A stretch of DNA of 43,853 bases from Pseudomonadota bacterium (GTDB taxonomy: Bacteria; Pseudomonadota; Gammaproteobacteria; Xanthomonadales; Xanthomonadaceae): positions 1 to 43,853 of the forward strand of contig JAFEBY010000034.1 of the NCBI GenBank assembly GCA_018242465.1, written 5' to 3'. Made by a program: the position numbers and the translations under genes. The notes beneath the pieces are model-generated. The model ran no database searches and was not told where the DNA came from. It worked only from the letters and a program-made list of their open reading frames with translations. This document shows, piece after piece, positions 15,909-24,249 of this stretch (position 1 is its first letter; every line of letters begins with the position of its first letter).

Positions 15909-16593
15909 GTGAGGTCTCCAGGTATTCGGTGATGGATTCGAGATCGCCGCGCAACAACCGCGGCAGCCATTCCAGCGCCTCGGCGAAACCGGTGATCGGA
16001 ACATAAGGGATGCCGGCGGCACGGCAGTGTTCGATCAGGCGATGCTTGGCGAACACGAAATCGGCGCGGTCGGCTACGCAAAAGTCCGAGACACCATCGC
16101 CGATCAACAAGGTCTTGCGGCCCTGCTCGCGCGCCATCCGTGCAACCGCGCATTTGCAGGTGCCGCTGCCACAGCCTTCGGCGCTATAGGGGGATTCCAG
16201 CCGCCAGTGCTTGGGATCTGCGGTCGGCTGCAAGGAATTGGCGACGACGTCGAGATCGTCCATGCCGAAGCGTGCCAGGATGTTGTGGATCGCGTAATCA
16301 AGACCATCGCTGACCACGCGGATCGGAATGCCGCTCGCGCGCAGCGCAGCGTGGAAGGCCGGGAACGCGGGGTCGATCCACAAGTCGGCGAGATGCGCAT
16401 CCAGCTCGTCGCGGCGCATCTGCAGGAGCTTGGTCTGTCCCTGCATGCATTCGCGCGAACCGATGCGGCCCGCGCGCCAGTCGCGTTCCAGCGTTTCCCA
16501 GCCGGGCTCGCCGAAACGCACCAGCAACGAATCGATGACGTCTTCGACGCTGATGGTGCCATCGAAATCACACAACACGGTCCAGTTGCCCAC
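15898..16593 (-). CDS. HAD-IB phosphatase (MtnX/phosphoserine-phosphatase-like)
   Basis: A 231-residue haloacid-dehalogenase-type phosphatase. Motif I is DFDGT (9-13), with the catalytic nucleophile Asp9 and acid/base Asp11; motif II is VVSDGLD; motif IV is IGDGVSDFCVA. The layout, with the cap between motifs I and II, is subfamily IB, which includes phosphoserine phosphatase, MtnX and PHOSPHO1. A CxSGTCKCA stretch near the C-terminal third (EGCGSGTCKCA) is also typical of MtnX-like proteins. As first gene of the minus operon it likely removes phosphate from an early precursor of the cluster's product. The start is GTG, and the 140-bp gap upstream separates it from the divergent mipA-type gene and probably holds promoters for both. 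Confidence 0.85.
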   Translation of the reverse strand: MGNWTVLCDFDGTISVEDVIDSLLVRFGEPGWETLERDWRAGRIGSRECMQGQTKLLQMRRDELDAHLADLWIDPAFPAFHAALRASGIPIRVVSDGLDYAIHNILARFGMDDLDVVANSLQPTADPKHWRLESPYSAEGCGSGTCKCAVARMAREQGRKTLLIGDGVSDFCVADRADFVFAKHRLIEHCRAAGIPYVPITGFAEALEWLPRLLRGDLESITEYLETSHVG

Positions 16594-16702
16594 AGCGATG
16601 ACCTTTAGCCTTGAATCACGCGGCCAGCATCGTCAATTCGCCTTTCGCACGCCTTTCAAGCCGAATTTCGCCGATTTAATATTCAGTCACGCATGTATGG
16701 GC

Positions 16703-16708
16703 TAGAGT
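16703..16708 (+). promoter_or_regulatory. Possible -10 element for the MipA gene
   Basis: TAGAGT lies 25 bases upstream of the MipA-type start, in a 140-bp AT-richer gap between it and the divergent HAD gene. No convincing -35 sequence was found. The call rests on position and a single hexamer only. Confidence 0.25.
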
Positions 16709-16733
16709 CTGCGAACCCCGACAGCGCATAGTC

Positions 16734-17525
16734 ATGACCCGATTTCCACACTCCCTCGTGCTCGCCATCGCGCTTGCCGGCTGCAGCTTGGCTGCACAGG
16801 CGCAGGAATCGCCGGAAACATCGGATGCGCCGGTCTACGCCATTGGCGCAGGCATACAACGCCTTCCGGCGTGGCTGGGCGCTAAGCACCAGCGCACGCA
16901 GGTCGTCCCCTTCTTCGATATTGAACTGCCCGGCAAGGCTGAGCTGTCATCGGTCGACGGGCTCACTGTCGACATCGTGCGCGGAAAGCACTGGCATGGC
17001 GGCGTGTATGCCGACATCGTCTGGGGCCGTTCCCGCGGCGACCTCGGCCCACAACTCGCGCCGGTGGTCAAGCGCATCAATGATCGACTGGCAGCCGGCG
17101 GCTATCTCGAGAACGAAATCAACAAGACGGTGACGATCGGGACGCGCGCGATGCGCGAGCTAGGCGGCAATGGCGCCTATGCCGACCTCTACGCCGACAT
17201 CACCTTGCCGAAGATGTTCAAGCATGTGGAACACGGCTTCGAATTTTCAGTGCGCGCCGCCAATGCCGCATCCAATCATGAACGCTTCGGATTGAACGCA
17301 ATGCAGGCGTCACAGTTGAACCTGTCGCCATCTCATCCCGGAGCGGGCTGGCAACAAGCGTCGTTTCAATACCAGATCTTCGTGCCGACCAGCCAGCACA
17401 CCGGCATCGCCGCCAACATCGAATACGCGCGATTGCTTGGTGAACCTGCACGCAGTCCACTGGTGAATGGATTCGGCCAACGCATGCAACTCAGCGAAGG
17501 CATCGCCTTCGTCTATCACTTCTGA
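16734..17525 (+). CDS. MipA/OmpV-family outer-membrane protein
   Basis: A 263-residue exported protein. The signal peptide is MTRFPHSLVLAIALAGCSLAA followed by a cut near AQAQ-ESPE. The mature part opens with the family pattern YAIGAGIQRLPAWLGAKHQRT and VVPFFDIELPG, then alternating Gly/aromatic strands, and ends in the outer-membrane-type C-terminus VYHF. MipA/OmpV proteins are beta-barrels scaffolding peptidoglycan enzymes or otherwise poorly understood. The gene is divergent from the HAD/aminotransferase operon, so it may be co-regulated with it. The gene is often controlled by a two-component system in other bacteria; here a two-component system lies 8-10 kb upstream. Confidence 0.8.
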   Translation: MTRFPHSLVLAIALAGCSLAAQAQESPETSDAPVYAIGAGIQRLPAWLGAKHQRTQVVPFFDIELPGKAELSSVDGLTVDIVRGKHWHGGVYADIVWGRSRGDLGPQLAPVVKRINDRLAAGGYLENEINKTVTIGTRAMRELGGNGAYADLYADITLPKMFKHVEHGFEFSVRAANAASNHERFGLNAMQASQLNLSPSHPGAGWQQASFQYQIFVPTSQHTGIAANIEYARLLGEPARSPLVNGFGQRMQLSEGIAFVYHF

Positions 17526-17735
17526 GTACAACGTAACATGTTGACCGGGCCGATCATGATCACTACCATTCGCGCCACTTCATCCCTCCTCCCCCCGGAG
17601 ACCCGCTTCCTTGGACAGTCATAGTCGATTGCGTTACGGCACCTGCGCCGGCGAATCCTGACCCCAAGGTCGATCTCGCCCGCACAGGGCGAAGCCATGC
17701 ATATCCCCTAAGACCCGAGCAAACCGGTCTCCGGC

Positions 17736-17752
17736 ATTCCGCCCAACGGAAT
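17736..17752 (+). promoter_or_regulatory. Small hairpin just before the ABC permease start
   Basis: ATTCCG at 17736-17741 and CGGAAT at 17747-17752 form a perfect 6-bp stem with the loop CCCAA, 5 bases before the permease ATG at 17758. It replaces a normal ribosome-binding site, so it may modulate translation. The rest of the 232-bp gap after the MipA gene shows no recognised riboswitch. Confidence 0.3.
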
Positions 17753-17757
17753 CCGCC

Positions 17758-19512
17758 ATGGTGTTCTCCCCCCGCAAACTGCCAGAACGCAACGCCTTGG
17801 CCGCGTTCGCCACGGGGCGCTATGCACCCAATGCCTATGACGCACTCGCGTTCGTCCTGATCATCGGCTTGATCGCCATGATCGCCCACGGCATCGGCGA
17901 GATGCATGCGCCGCTGACCGTGCTGGCACACACGCCTGTCACCCTGGATGCATCGCGATTGCCCGAATACGGGTTGCGTACCACCTTGCGGATGTTCGCT
18001 GCGATGCTGGCATCGTTGCTGTTCACCTTCACCGTCGCCACGCTTGCGGCCAAGAACAAGCGTGCCGAACTGGTGATCGTGCCGGCACTGGACATTCTGC
18101 AATCGGTGCCAGTGCTCGGTTTCCTCACATTCACCGTCGCCTTCTTCATGCGCCTGTTCCCGGGCAGCCAACTCGGCGCGGAGTGCGCTTCGATCTTCGC
18201 GATCTTCACCGCGCAGGCATGGAACATGGCGTTCTCGTTCTACCAGTCTCTGCGCACGGTTCCGCAGGACCTGGATGAAGTGAGCCGCGGTTTCGGTTTC
18301 TCGGCGTGGCAGCGGTTCTGGCGGCTGGAGGCGCCGTTCGCCGCGCCCGGCCTGATCTGGAACATGATGATGTCGATGTCCGGCAGCTGGTTCTTCGTGG
18401 TGGCGTCGGAAGCCATCACCGTCGGCAACACCACCGTCGAACTTCCGGGCATCGGTTCCTATCTGGCCCATGCCATCGACCACAGGAATTTCGTGGCGGT
18501 CGCGTGGGCGGTGCTGGCGATGGCGGTGCTGATCGCCCTCTACGACCAGTTGCTATTCCGGCCGATCGTGGCATGGGCGGACAAGTTCCGTTTCGAGCAG
18601 ACCGCGGGCAAGGACCAGCCGCACTCGTGGATGTATGAACTGATGCGGCGCACGCGCGTGCTCAAGCATCTGTACCAACCGCTCGACTGGCTGTCGCAAC
18701 GAATGATGGCCCTGCGCCTCAGGTCGATCATGCCCGCGGCAAGAAGCCAGGCCGCACCGCAGCGGGGGTTACTCGGCGATCGCCTGTGGCTCGCGGTCGT
18801 GATCCTCACGGCGTTCGCCGGTGGCTGGCTGGCCTTCGACTACATGCGGCAATCGCTGGGCTGGTACGACGTTGGGCATGCGCTTGTCGCGGGCCTCGCC
18901 ACACTGCTGCGCGTCGTCGTCCTGATCGCCCTCGCCAGCGTGATCTGGGTACCGATCGGTGTGTGGATCGGCTTGCGCCCGCGCGTGGCCCAGCGCATTC
19001 AACCGCTGGCGCAATTCCTCGCCGCCTTCCCCGCGAACGTCCTGTTTCCGGTCGCGGTGGTGGTGATCGTGGCCACGCACGCCAACCCGGACCTGTGGCT
19101 GTCGCCGCTGATGGTGCTGGGGACGCAGTGGTACATCCTGTTCAACGTCATCGCCGGCGCCAGTGCATTCCCGGGCGACCTGCGCGAAGTCGCCATGGTC
19201 TACCGCCTGCATTCGTGGACGTGGTGGCGCAAGGTGATCCTGCCGGGCGTGTTTCCCTACTACGTCACCGGCGCCCTGACTGCCTCCGGCGGATCGTGGA
19301 ATGCCAGCATCGTGGCCGAACTCGCCAACTGGGGCGATACCCGCATCGAAGCATTCGGGCTAGGGTCCTACATCGCCAAGGCAACCCAGGCAGGCGACTA
19401 TCGGCGCGTGGTGCTGGGCATCGCGGTCATGTCCCTGTTCGTCACCCTGCTCAATCGAATCCTGTGGCGTCGCCTGTACGTCTTTGCCGAACGCCGCCTG
19501 CGGCTGTCCTGA
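17758..19512 (+). CDS. ABC importer permease, duplicated (anion/nitrate-sulfonate type)
   Basis: A 584-residue inner-membrane protein in which two permease domains of the nitrate/sulfonate/bicarbonate type are fused. Each half carries an EAA-type loop that docks the ATPase: DLDEVSRGFGFSAWQRFWRL (about residues 170-190) and DLREVAMVYRLHSWTWWRKV (about 474-494), each followed by related motifs (SGSWFFVVASEAI and SGGSWNASIVAEL). This is the architecture of COG4986, a permease with two fused halves needing no second partner. The ATPase gene follows 13 bp after the stop. No periplasmic binding protein is encoded nearby, so substrate is unknown; it could be supplied from elsewhere or not be needed. 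Confidence 0.9.
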   Translation: MVFSPRKLPERNALAAFATGRYAPNAYDALAFVLIIGLIAMIAHGIGEMHAPLTVLAHTPVTLDASRLPEYGLRTTLRMFAAMLASLLFTFTVATLAAKNKRAELVIVPALDILQSVPVLGFLTFTVAFFMRLFPGSQLGAECASIFAIFTAQAWNMAFSFYQSLRTVPQDLDEVSRGFGFSAWQRFWRLEAPFAAPGLIWNMMMSMSGSWFFVVASEAITVGNTTVELPGIGSYLAHAIDHRNFVAVAWAVLAMAVLIALYDQLLFRPIVAWADKFRFEQTAGKDQPHSWMYELMRRTRVLKHLYQPLDWLSQRMMALRLRSIMPAARSQAAPQRGLLGDRLWLAVVILTAFAGGWLAFDYMRQSLGWYDVGHALVAGLATLLRVVVLIALASVIWVPIGVWIGLRPRVAQRIQPLAQFLAAFPANVLFPVAVVVIVATHANPDLWLSPLMVLGTQWYILFNVIAGASAFPGDLREVAMVYRLHSWTWWRKVILPGVFPYYVTGALTASGGSWNASIVAELANWGDTRIEAFGLGSYIAKATQAGDYRRVVLGIAVMSLFVTLLNRILWRRLYVFAERRLRLS

Positions 19513-19525
19513 TCCGGGGAATCCC

Positions 19526-20815
19526 ATGAACGCATCCATCCAAAACACGCCCTTGGTCGCCGTACGCGGCGTGCGCAAGCTGTACGACAAGGGCGGCCCG
19601 GACGCATTGTTGGTGCTCGACAAGGTCGACCTCGAACTGCATCGCGGCGAAATCGTCGGCCTGCTCGGACGCTCCGGCTCGGGAAAATCTACCTTGCTGC
19701 GCTCGATCGCGGGATTGATCAAGCCGAGCGAAGGCACGATCGAATTCGAAGGCGCAGCCGGCGACATCGCGATGGTATTCCAGAGTTTCGCGCTGTTCCC
19801 CTGGCTCACCGTGCAGGAAAACGTCGAGATCGGACTGGAAGCTCGCGGCATGCCGGTGGCCGAGCGCCGCACGCGCGCACTGGCCGCCATCGACCTGATC
19901 GGCCTCGACGGTTATGAAAACGCCTATCCCAAGGAATTGTCGGGCGGCATGCGCCAACGCGTCGGCCTCGCCCGCGCATTGGTGGTGCATCCCAAAGTCT
20001 TGCTGATGGATGAGCCGTTCTCCGCGCTTGACGTCCTCACCGCCGAGAACCTGCGCACCGACCTCCTCGATCTGTGGTCGGAAGCGCGCATGCCGATCGA
20101 CGCCATCCTGATGGTGACGCACAATATCGAGGAAGCGGTCCTGATGTGCGATCGCATCATGATCTTCGGCTCCAACCCCGGTCGCGTCATCGGCGAGGTC
20201 CGCGTCAATCTGCCACAACCGCGCAATCGCCTCGATCCCGCGTTCCGCGCATTAGTCGAAGACATCTACGCGCGCATGACGGCAAGAACGTCACCTGCCC
20301 GTGATGGCATCTTCCCCGGTATCGGCATCGCGATGGAATTGCCGAATGTGTCGAGCAATCTGCTCGCAGGCCTGATCGAAGCGGTCGCCGCCGAGCCTTA
20401 CCACGGCCATGCCGACCTGCCGCCGTTGGCGGCTAGCCTGCAACTCGAGATCGACGAATTGTTTCCGATCGCGGAGACCCTGCAACTGCTGCGGTTTGCC
20501 GAAGTGGAAGGCGGCGATATCCGCCTCACCGCCGCAGGCCGGCGTTTTGCCGAAAGCGAAGTGGACGAACGCAAACGCATGTTCGCCCTGCAACTGGCGG
20601 CCCACGTGCCGCTGGCCGCCCACATCCGCCGCGTGCTGGATGAACGCTCCAGCCATCGCGCGTCGGCGTTGCGCTTCCGCGACGAACTGGAAGATTCGAT
20701 GTCCGACGAGTACGCCGAAGCAACCCTGAAAGCGGTCACCGGCTGGGGGCGTTACGCCGAATACTTCGCCTACGACGACGAGGCCGACATGTTTTCGCTG
20801 GAAGATCCGGGCTGA
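19526..20815 (+). CDS. ABC importer ATPase with C-terminal AAA-associated domain
   Basis: A 429-residue ATPase, partner of the duplicated permease. Walker A is GRSGSGKST (48-56), the signature is LSGGMRQRVGLARAL, Walker B is LLMDEPFSALD, and the switch His is in VTHNIEEAV. After about residue 265, past the normal end of a nitrate/taurine-type ATPase, comes a ~150-residue extra region with ELPNVSSNLLAGLIEAVAAE and HADLPPLAASLQLEIDEL, matching the AAA-associated C-terminal domain found in some bacterial ABC ATPases; it probably regulates the transporter. The start at 19526 follows a GGGGAA ribosome-binding site. Confidence 0.92.
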   Translation: MNASIQNTPLVAVRGVRKLYDKGGPDALLVLDKVDLELHRGEIVGLLGRSGSGKSTLLRSIAGLIKPSEGTIEFEGAAGDIAMVFQSFALFPWLTVQENVEIGLEARGMPVAERRTRALAAIDLIGLDGYENAYPKELSGGMRQRVGLARALVVHPKVLLMDEPFSALDVLTAENLRTDLLDLWSEARMPIDAILMVTHNIEEAVLMCDRIMIFGSNPGRVIGEVRVNLPQPRNRLDPAFRALVEDIYARMTARTSPARDGIFPGIGIAMELPNVSSNLLAGLIEAVAAEPYHGHADLPPLAASLQLEIDELFPIAETLQLLRFAEVEGGDIRLTAAGRRFAESEVDERKRMFALQLAAHVPLAAHIRRVLDERSSHRASALRFRDELEDSMSDEYAEATLKAVTGWGRYAEYFAYDDEADMFSLEDPG

Positions 20816-20825
20816 GGATGCCCGG
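20807..20825 (+). terminator. Hairpin between convergent ABC ATPase and LysR genes
   Basis: CCGGGC (20807-20812) and GCCCGG (20820-20825) form a perfect 6-bp GC stem with a 7-base loop containing the ATPase stop codon. It sits at the tail-to-tail junction of two genes, so could act in both directions. There is no T-run, so termination by this hairpin alone is uncertain. Confidence 0.35.
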
Positions 20826-20830
20826 GCCGG

Positions 20831-21736
20831 TCAATCCGCCTCGATCGCGGCAAACCGTTCGGCGAGGAAATCGATCAGCGCGCGCACCGACGGCAACAAG
20901 CCACGGCGCGACGGGAATACCGCGTGGACGATTTCCGCGCGTGGCGCCCAACCTTCCAGCACATGCTGCAGGCGACCTTCGGCCACCAGTTCATGCGTCA
21001 CCATCTTCGGCAACTGCACCACGCCGACACCGGCGACCGCGGCATCGCGCAACGCCAGCATTCCGCGGGTGACGAAACGTGGCTGGTGATGGATCGCGAC
21101 ATGTTCGCCATCGGGACCGTGCAGATCCCAGACGTGCAGGTTCTGCGGCAGGCCGAGATCCATGCTCGGGTAGTGCATCAGTTCGCCCGGCGATGACGGC
21201 TGGCCGAGACGCGCCAACAGCACCGGACTCGCCACCAGACACTGCGTGCGCGTTGCCAGCACGCGCAGCACCAGATCGGAATCTTCCAGTGGCGGCGGAC
21301 GCACGCGGATCGCGATGTCGACGCCCTCGCCGATCACATCGACACGGCGATTGGTGGCATCCAGATGCAACTCGACCTGCGGATACAGGCGCAAGAAGTC
21401 GGACACCATCGACCCGACCTGGGCATCCAGCAATGTGGTCGGGCAACTCATCCGCACCACGCCGCGCGGCTCGGCCTGGGTGCGCTGGATCGCTTCTTCC
21501 GCGGCACGCGCTTCCACCAACGCGGCGCGGGCATGGCCGTAATAGGCCTGGCCCGGCTCGGTCACCACGAATTTGCGGCTGGAACGCTGGATCAGGCGCA
21601 CGCCCAGCCGCGTCTCCAGCAGGGCGATCCGCCGGCTCAGCTTGGACTTGGGGATGCCCAGCGCCCGGCCCGCAGGGGCGAAGCCACCGTGGTCGACCAC
21701 CTGGACGAAGTAGTAGAGATCATTGAGATCCTGCAT
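20831..21736 (-). CDS. LysR-family transcriptional regulator
   Basis: A 301-residue LysR-type regulator. The N-terminal winged helix is clear: MQDLNDLYYFVQVVDHGGFAPAGRAL and IPKSKLSRRIALLETRLGVRL (the recognition helix). The remaining ~210 residues form the effector-binding domain, with the usual RIRPPPLEDSDLVLRVLA stretch. It is transcribed divergently from the pirin gene with 111 bp between, the standard arrangement in which the regulator controls its neighbour. The start at 21736 gives the exact N-terminus of this subfamily; the longer frame upstream is antisense to pirin and is rejected. The effector is unknown. Confidence 0.93.
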   Translation of the reverse strand: MQDLNDLYYFVQVVDHGGFAPAGRALGIPKSKLSRRIALLETRLGVRLIQRSSRKFVVTEPGQAYYGHARAALVEARAAEEAIQRTQAEPRGVVRMSCPTTLLDAQVGSMVSDFLRLYPQVELHLDATNRRVDVIGEGVDIAIRVRPPPLEDSDLVLRVLATRTQCLVASPVLLARLGQPSSPGELMHYPSMDLGLPQNLHVWDLHGPDGEHVAIHHQPRFVTRGMLALRDAAVAGVGVVQLPKMVTHELVAEGRLQHVLEGWAPRAEIVHAVFPSRRGLLPSVRALIDFLAERFAAIEAD

Positions 21737-21847
21737 CGTCCTGATAATAGAACGATACGGACGAGTTTTGCCTACTTTCGGCCAGATCGTTGCGAGATTA
21801 GCCTGTGCGCAATCGGTGATCCCACCGAATCCTCCTCGGAGCACACC

Positions 21848-22723
21848 ATGAACATGAAGAAGATCCTCGGCACCACCAGCGCCCCCGGCCGGCATTGGGT
21901 CGGCGACGGCTTCCCCGTCCACGGCATGTTCGGCTACAACGGCCCGGGCGTCGCCCAGCGCAGCCCGTTCCTGATGCTGGACGTCGCCTCGCCTACCGAA
22001 TTTCCGCCCAATACCGGTTATCGCCGTGGGGTCGGCCAGCATCCGCATCGTGGTTTCGAAACCGTCACGATCGTCTATGACGGCGAAGTCGAGCACCGCG
22101 ACTCCACCGGACAGGGTGGCGTGATCGGTCGCGGCGACGTCCAGTGGATGACCGCCGGTGGCGGCATCCTCCATGAGGAATTCCATTCGCACGAATACAG
22201 TCGCACCGGTGGTCCGTTCGAGATGGTGCAGCTGTGGGTGAACCTGCCGGCACGCGACAAGATGGCGCCCGGCGGCTACCAAGCCATCACCGACGGCCAG
22301 ATTCCCGCGCATGACTTGCCGAACGATGCGGGGATGGTGCGCGTGATCGCCGGCGAGTATGCAGGTTCTGCAGGACCGGCACGCACCTTCACCCCGATGA
22401 ATGTCTGGGACGTGCGCGTCGCCGCCGGCAAGACCGTCGACCTGCCACAGCCGGAAGGCTGGACCACATTGCTGGTGGTACTGGCAGGTACCGTGCAGGT
22501 GAACGGCGAATCGGTGTTGCGTGAAACTCAAATGGCGACGTTGTCGACTGAAGGCGTGGGTGTGACGATCGAAGCCAACAGCGACGCCAAGGTGCTGTTG
22601 CTTGCCGGCGAACCGATCGACGAACCGGTGGTCGGTTACGGTCCGTTCGTGATGAACACCGAAGCACAGATCGCCGAAGCCATCCGCGATTTCAACACCG
22701 GCAAGTTCGGCCAGATGCACTGA
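21848..22723 (+). CDS. Pirin-family protein
   Basis: A 291-residue bicupin protein. The metal site of the N-terminal cupin is visible: HPHRGFETVT and the His/Glu in ILHEEFHSHEYS, and the strand after it, GPFEMVQLWVNLP, is the pirin signature. The bacterial family includes quercetinase-type dioxygenases and stress-response proteins; function here is not defined. It is divergent from the LysR gene, whose product likely regulates it. The start at 21848 has ATGAACATG in the first three codons. The C-terminus is intact, ending before a 149-bp gap. Confidence 0.92.
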   Translation: MNMKKILGTTSAPGRHWVGDGFPVHGMFGYNGPGVAQRSPFLMLDVASPTEFPPNTGYRRGVGQHPHRGFETVTIVYDGEVEHRDSTGQGGVIGRGDVQWMTAGGGILHEEFHSHEYSRTGGPFEMVQLWVNLPARDKMAPGGYQAITDGQIPAHDLPNDAGMVRVIAGEYAGSAGPARTFTPMNVWDVRVAAGKTVDLPQPEGWTTLLVVLAGTVQVNGESVLRETQMATLSTEGVGVTIEANSDAKVLLLAGEPIDEPVVGYGPFVMNTEAQIAEAIRDFNTGKFGQMH

Positions 22724-22748
22724 TCGCAGTGCGCTGAGGTCATCCCCA

Positions 22749-22964
22749 TTGCACATGTCGCCTGCGCAGCCTGACGATCCGTTCCACGTCGGGCTGGTGC
22801 AAGGCGGCGAATGGCGTGCGCCGCCCACGCTGCCGAAGAATCCAAACTTCCGCGGCTACGTGGTGTTCCTGGTCAACCCATCGTCGCGTTGTCGATCACG
22901 AAGCGATACTTCACGTCGCTCTTCAGCATGCGCTCGTAGGCCTTGTCGATCTCCTTGGCGCTGA
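22749..22964 (+). pseudogene. Possible remnant of an unidentified gene
   Basis: A TTG-started frame encodes about 42 residues with protein-like composition (PDDPFHVGLVQGGEWRAPP, PKNPNFRGYVVFLV), then runs into the 3' end of the alcohol dehydrogenase gene on the other strand, where it becomes Arg/Ser-rich as an antisense frame would. It may be the N-terminal stub of a gene cut by a rearrangement. I do not recognise the family, and chance cannot be excluded. Confidence 0.25.
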
Positions 22965-23922
22965 CCATCTCGATATCCGAAACCACGCCATGTTCGGCGC
23001 AGAAATCGAGCATCTCCTGCGTCTCGGCGATGCCGCCGATCAGCGAGCCGGCGATCGTACGGCGCTTGAAGATCAGGTTGGCGACATTCGGCGAGGGATG
23101 CGCGTGCTCGGGCACGCCGACCAGCACCAAGGTGCCATCGCGCTTCAGCAGTGAAGTGAGTGCATCAAGATCGTGGCTGGCGGCGACGGTATCGAGGATG
23201 AAGTCGAAACTGTTGGCATGCGCCTTCATCTCGTCGGCATTGCGCGACACCACCACTTCGTCGGCACCCAGCGCCTTCGCATCCGCACGCTTGCCTTCCG
23301 AGGTGGTGAAGGCGACCACGTGCGCGCCCATCGCATGCGCCAGCTTCACACCCATGTGGCCGAGCCCGCCGATGCCGACGATCCCGACCTTGCTGCCCGG
23401 CCCGACCTTCCAGTGGCGCAACGGCGAATAGGTGGTGATGCCGGCGCACAGCAGCGGCGCCACCGCGGCAAGTTGTTCCTTCGGGTGACGAACCTGCAAC
23501 ACGAATTTCTCGTCGACCACGATCCGCTGCGAGTAGCCGCCCAGCGTATGACCAGGCGCATCCCCGGTCGGACCGTTGTAGGTGCCGACGAAACCGTTCT
23601 CGCAGAATTGTTCGAGGCCTTCATCGCAGGCCGAGCAATGCTGGCAACTGCCGACCAGGCAACCGACACCAACGGTATCGCCGACCTTGAATTTCGAGAC
23701 ATCGCTGCCGACCGCGCTGACCGTGCCGACGATTTCGTGCCCGGGCACGCAGGGATAGCGCGTACCGCCCCATTCCGAGCGTGCGGTATGCAGGTCGGAA
23801 TGACAGATGCCGCAATAGGCGATCTCGATCTGGACGTCGTACGGGCCGGGCGCGCGACGCGCAATATCCATCGCTTCGAAAGACTTGTCGGCGGCGTGGA
23901 CGCCGTAGGCGTGGGTGGTCAT
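22873..23922 (-). CDS. Zinc-dependent alcohol dehydrogenase (YahK/cinnamyl type)
   Basis: A 349-residue medium-chain dehydrogenase that interconverts alcohols/aldehydes using NAD(P). Catalytic zinc ligands are in YCGICHSD (Cys40), GHEIVG (His62/Glu63) and the later Cys; structural zinc ligands are C93, C96, C99 and C107 in CQHCSACDEGLEQFC. The Rossmann motif is GIGGLGHMGVK. The start at 23922 is preceded by a strong GGAGG that overlaps the stop of fis, 10 bp upstream, so both are likely on one mRNA. The YahK-type group is usually NADPH-dependent with broad aldehyde specificity. Confidence 0.92.
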   Translation of the reverse strand: MTTHAYGVHAADKSFEAMDIARRAPGPYDVQIEIAYCGICHSDLHTARSEWGGTRYPCVPGHEIVGTVSAVGSDVSKFKVGDTVGVGCLVGSCQHCSACDEGLEQFCENGFVGTYNGPTGDAPGHTLGGYSQRIVVDEKFVLQVRHPKEQLAAVAPLLCAGITTYSPLRHWKVGPGSKVGIVGIGGLGHMGVKLAHAMGAHVVAFTTSEGKRADAKALGADEVVVSRNADEMKAHANSFDFILDTVAASHDLDALTSLLKRDGTLVLVGVPEHAHPSPNVANLIFKRRTIAGSLIGGIAETQEMLDFCAEHGVVSDIEMVSAKEIDKAYERMLKSDVKYRFVIDNATMG

Positions 23923-23932
23923 GGAACCCTCC

Positions 23933-24199
23933 TCAAACGTTGTCGATACCGTATTCGCGCAGCTTCTTGCGCAGTGTCGCGCGATGGATACCGAGCATCT
24001 CGGCAGCGCGACTCTGGTTGCCATCGCAATGACCCAACACTTCCACGAACAACGGCACTTCCACTTCGCGCATCACCACCGCGTGCAAGTCGGACACGCC
24101 GCAGCCATCCAGATCGCGCAGATAGCGACTGATCGAGGAGGCGACATGTTCGCGCAGCGGCGTACGCGGATGGCGGAATTGGTCTTGGCGGTCGGGCAC
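23933..24199 (-). CDS. fis: DNA-binding protein Fis
   Basis: An 88-residue nucleoid protein. The C-terminal helix-turn-helix [21 protein letters not shown] is the Fis signature, and the N-terminal arm ([37 protein letters not shown]) has the usual dimer helices. Fis bends DNA and regulates rRNA, supercoiling and recombination. The start is GTG. It follows the DUF3426 gene by 50 bp. In many relatives fis is followed by purH-purD; here those two genes lie 10 kb further along and an alcohol dehydrogenase follows instead. Confidence 0.93.
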   Translation of the reverse strand: MPDRQDQFRHPRTPLREHVASSISRYLRDLDGCGVSDLHAVVMREVEVPLFVEVLGHCDGNQSRAAEMLGIHRATLRKKLREYGIDNV

Positions 24200-24249
24200 G
24201 GTGTTGTCGGATCAGGCGCCGACGCACGATGCACCAGCGGCTGGTGAGT

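Noticed and set aside
14553-15932. 459-codon plus-strand frame over the class III aminotransferase
   Set aside because: Antisense shadow; the minus-strand gene has the PLP lysine and cofactor motifs.
17526-17757. Riboswitch in the leader of the ABC importer
   Set aside because: No guanidine, molybdate or other conserved core was recognised; only a short hairpin is visible.
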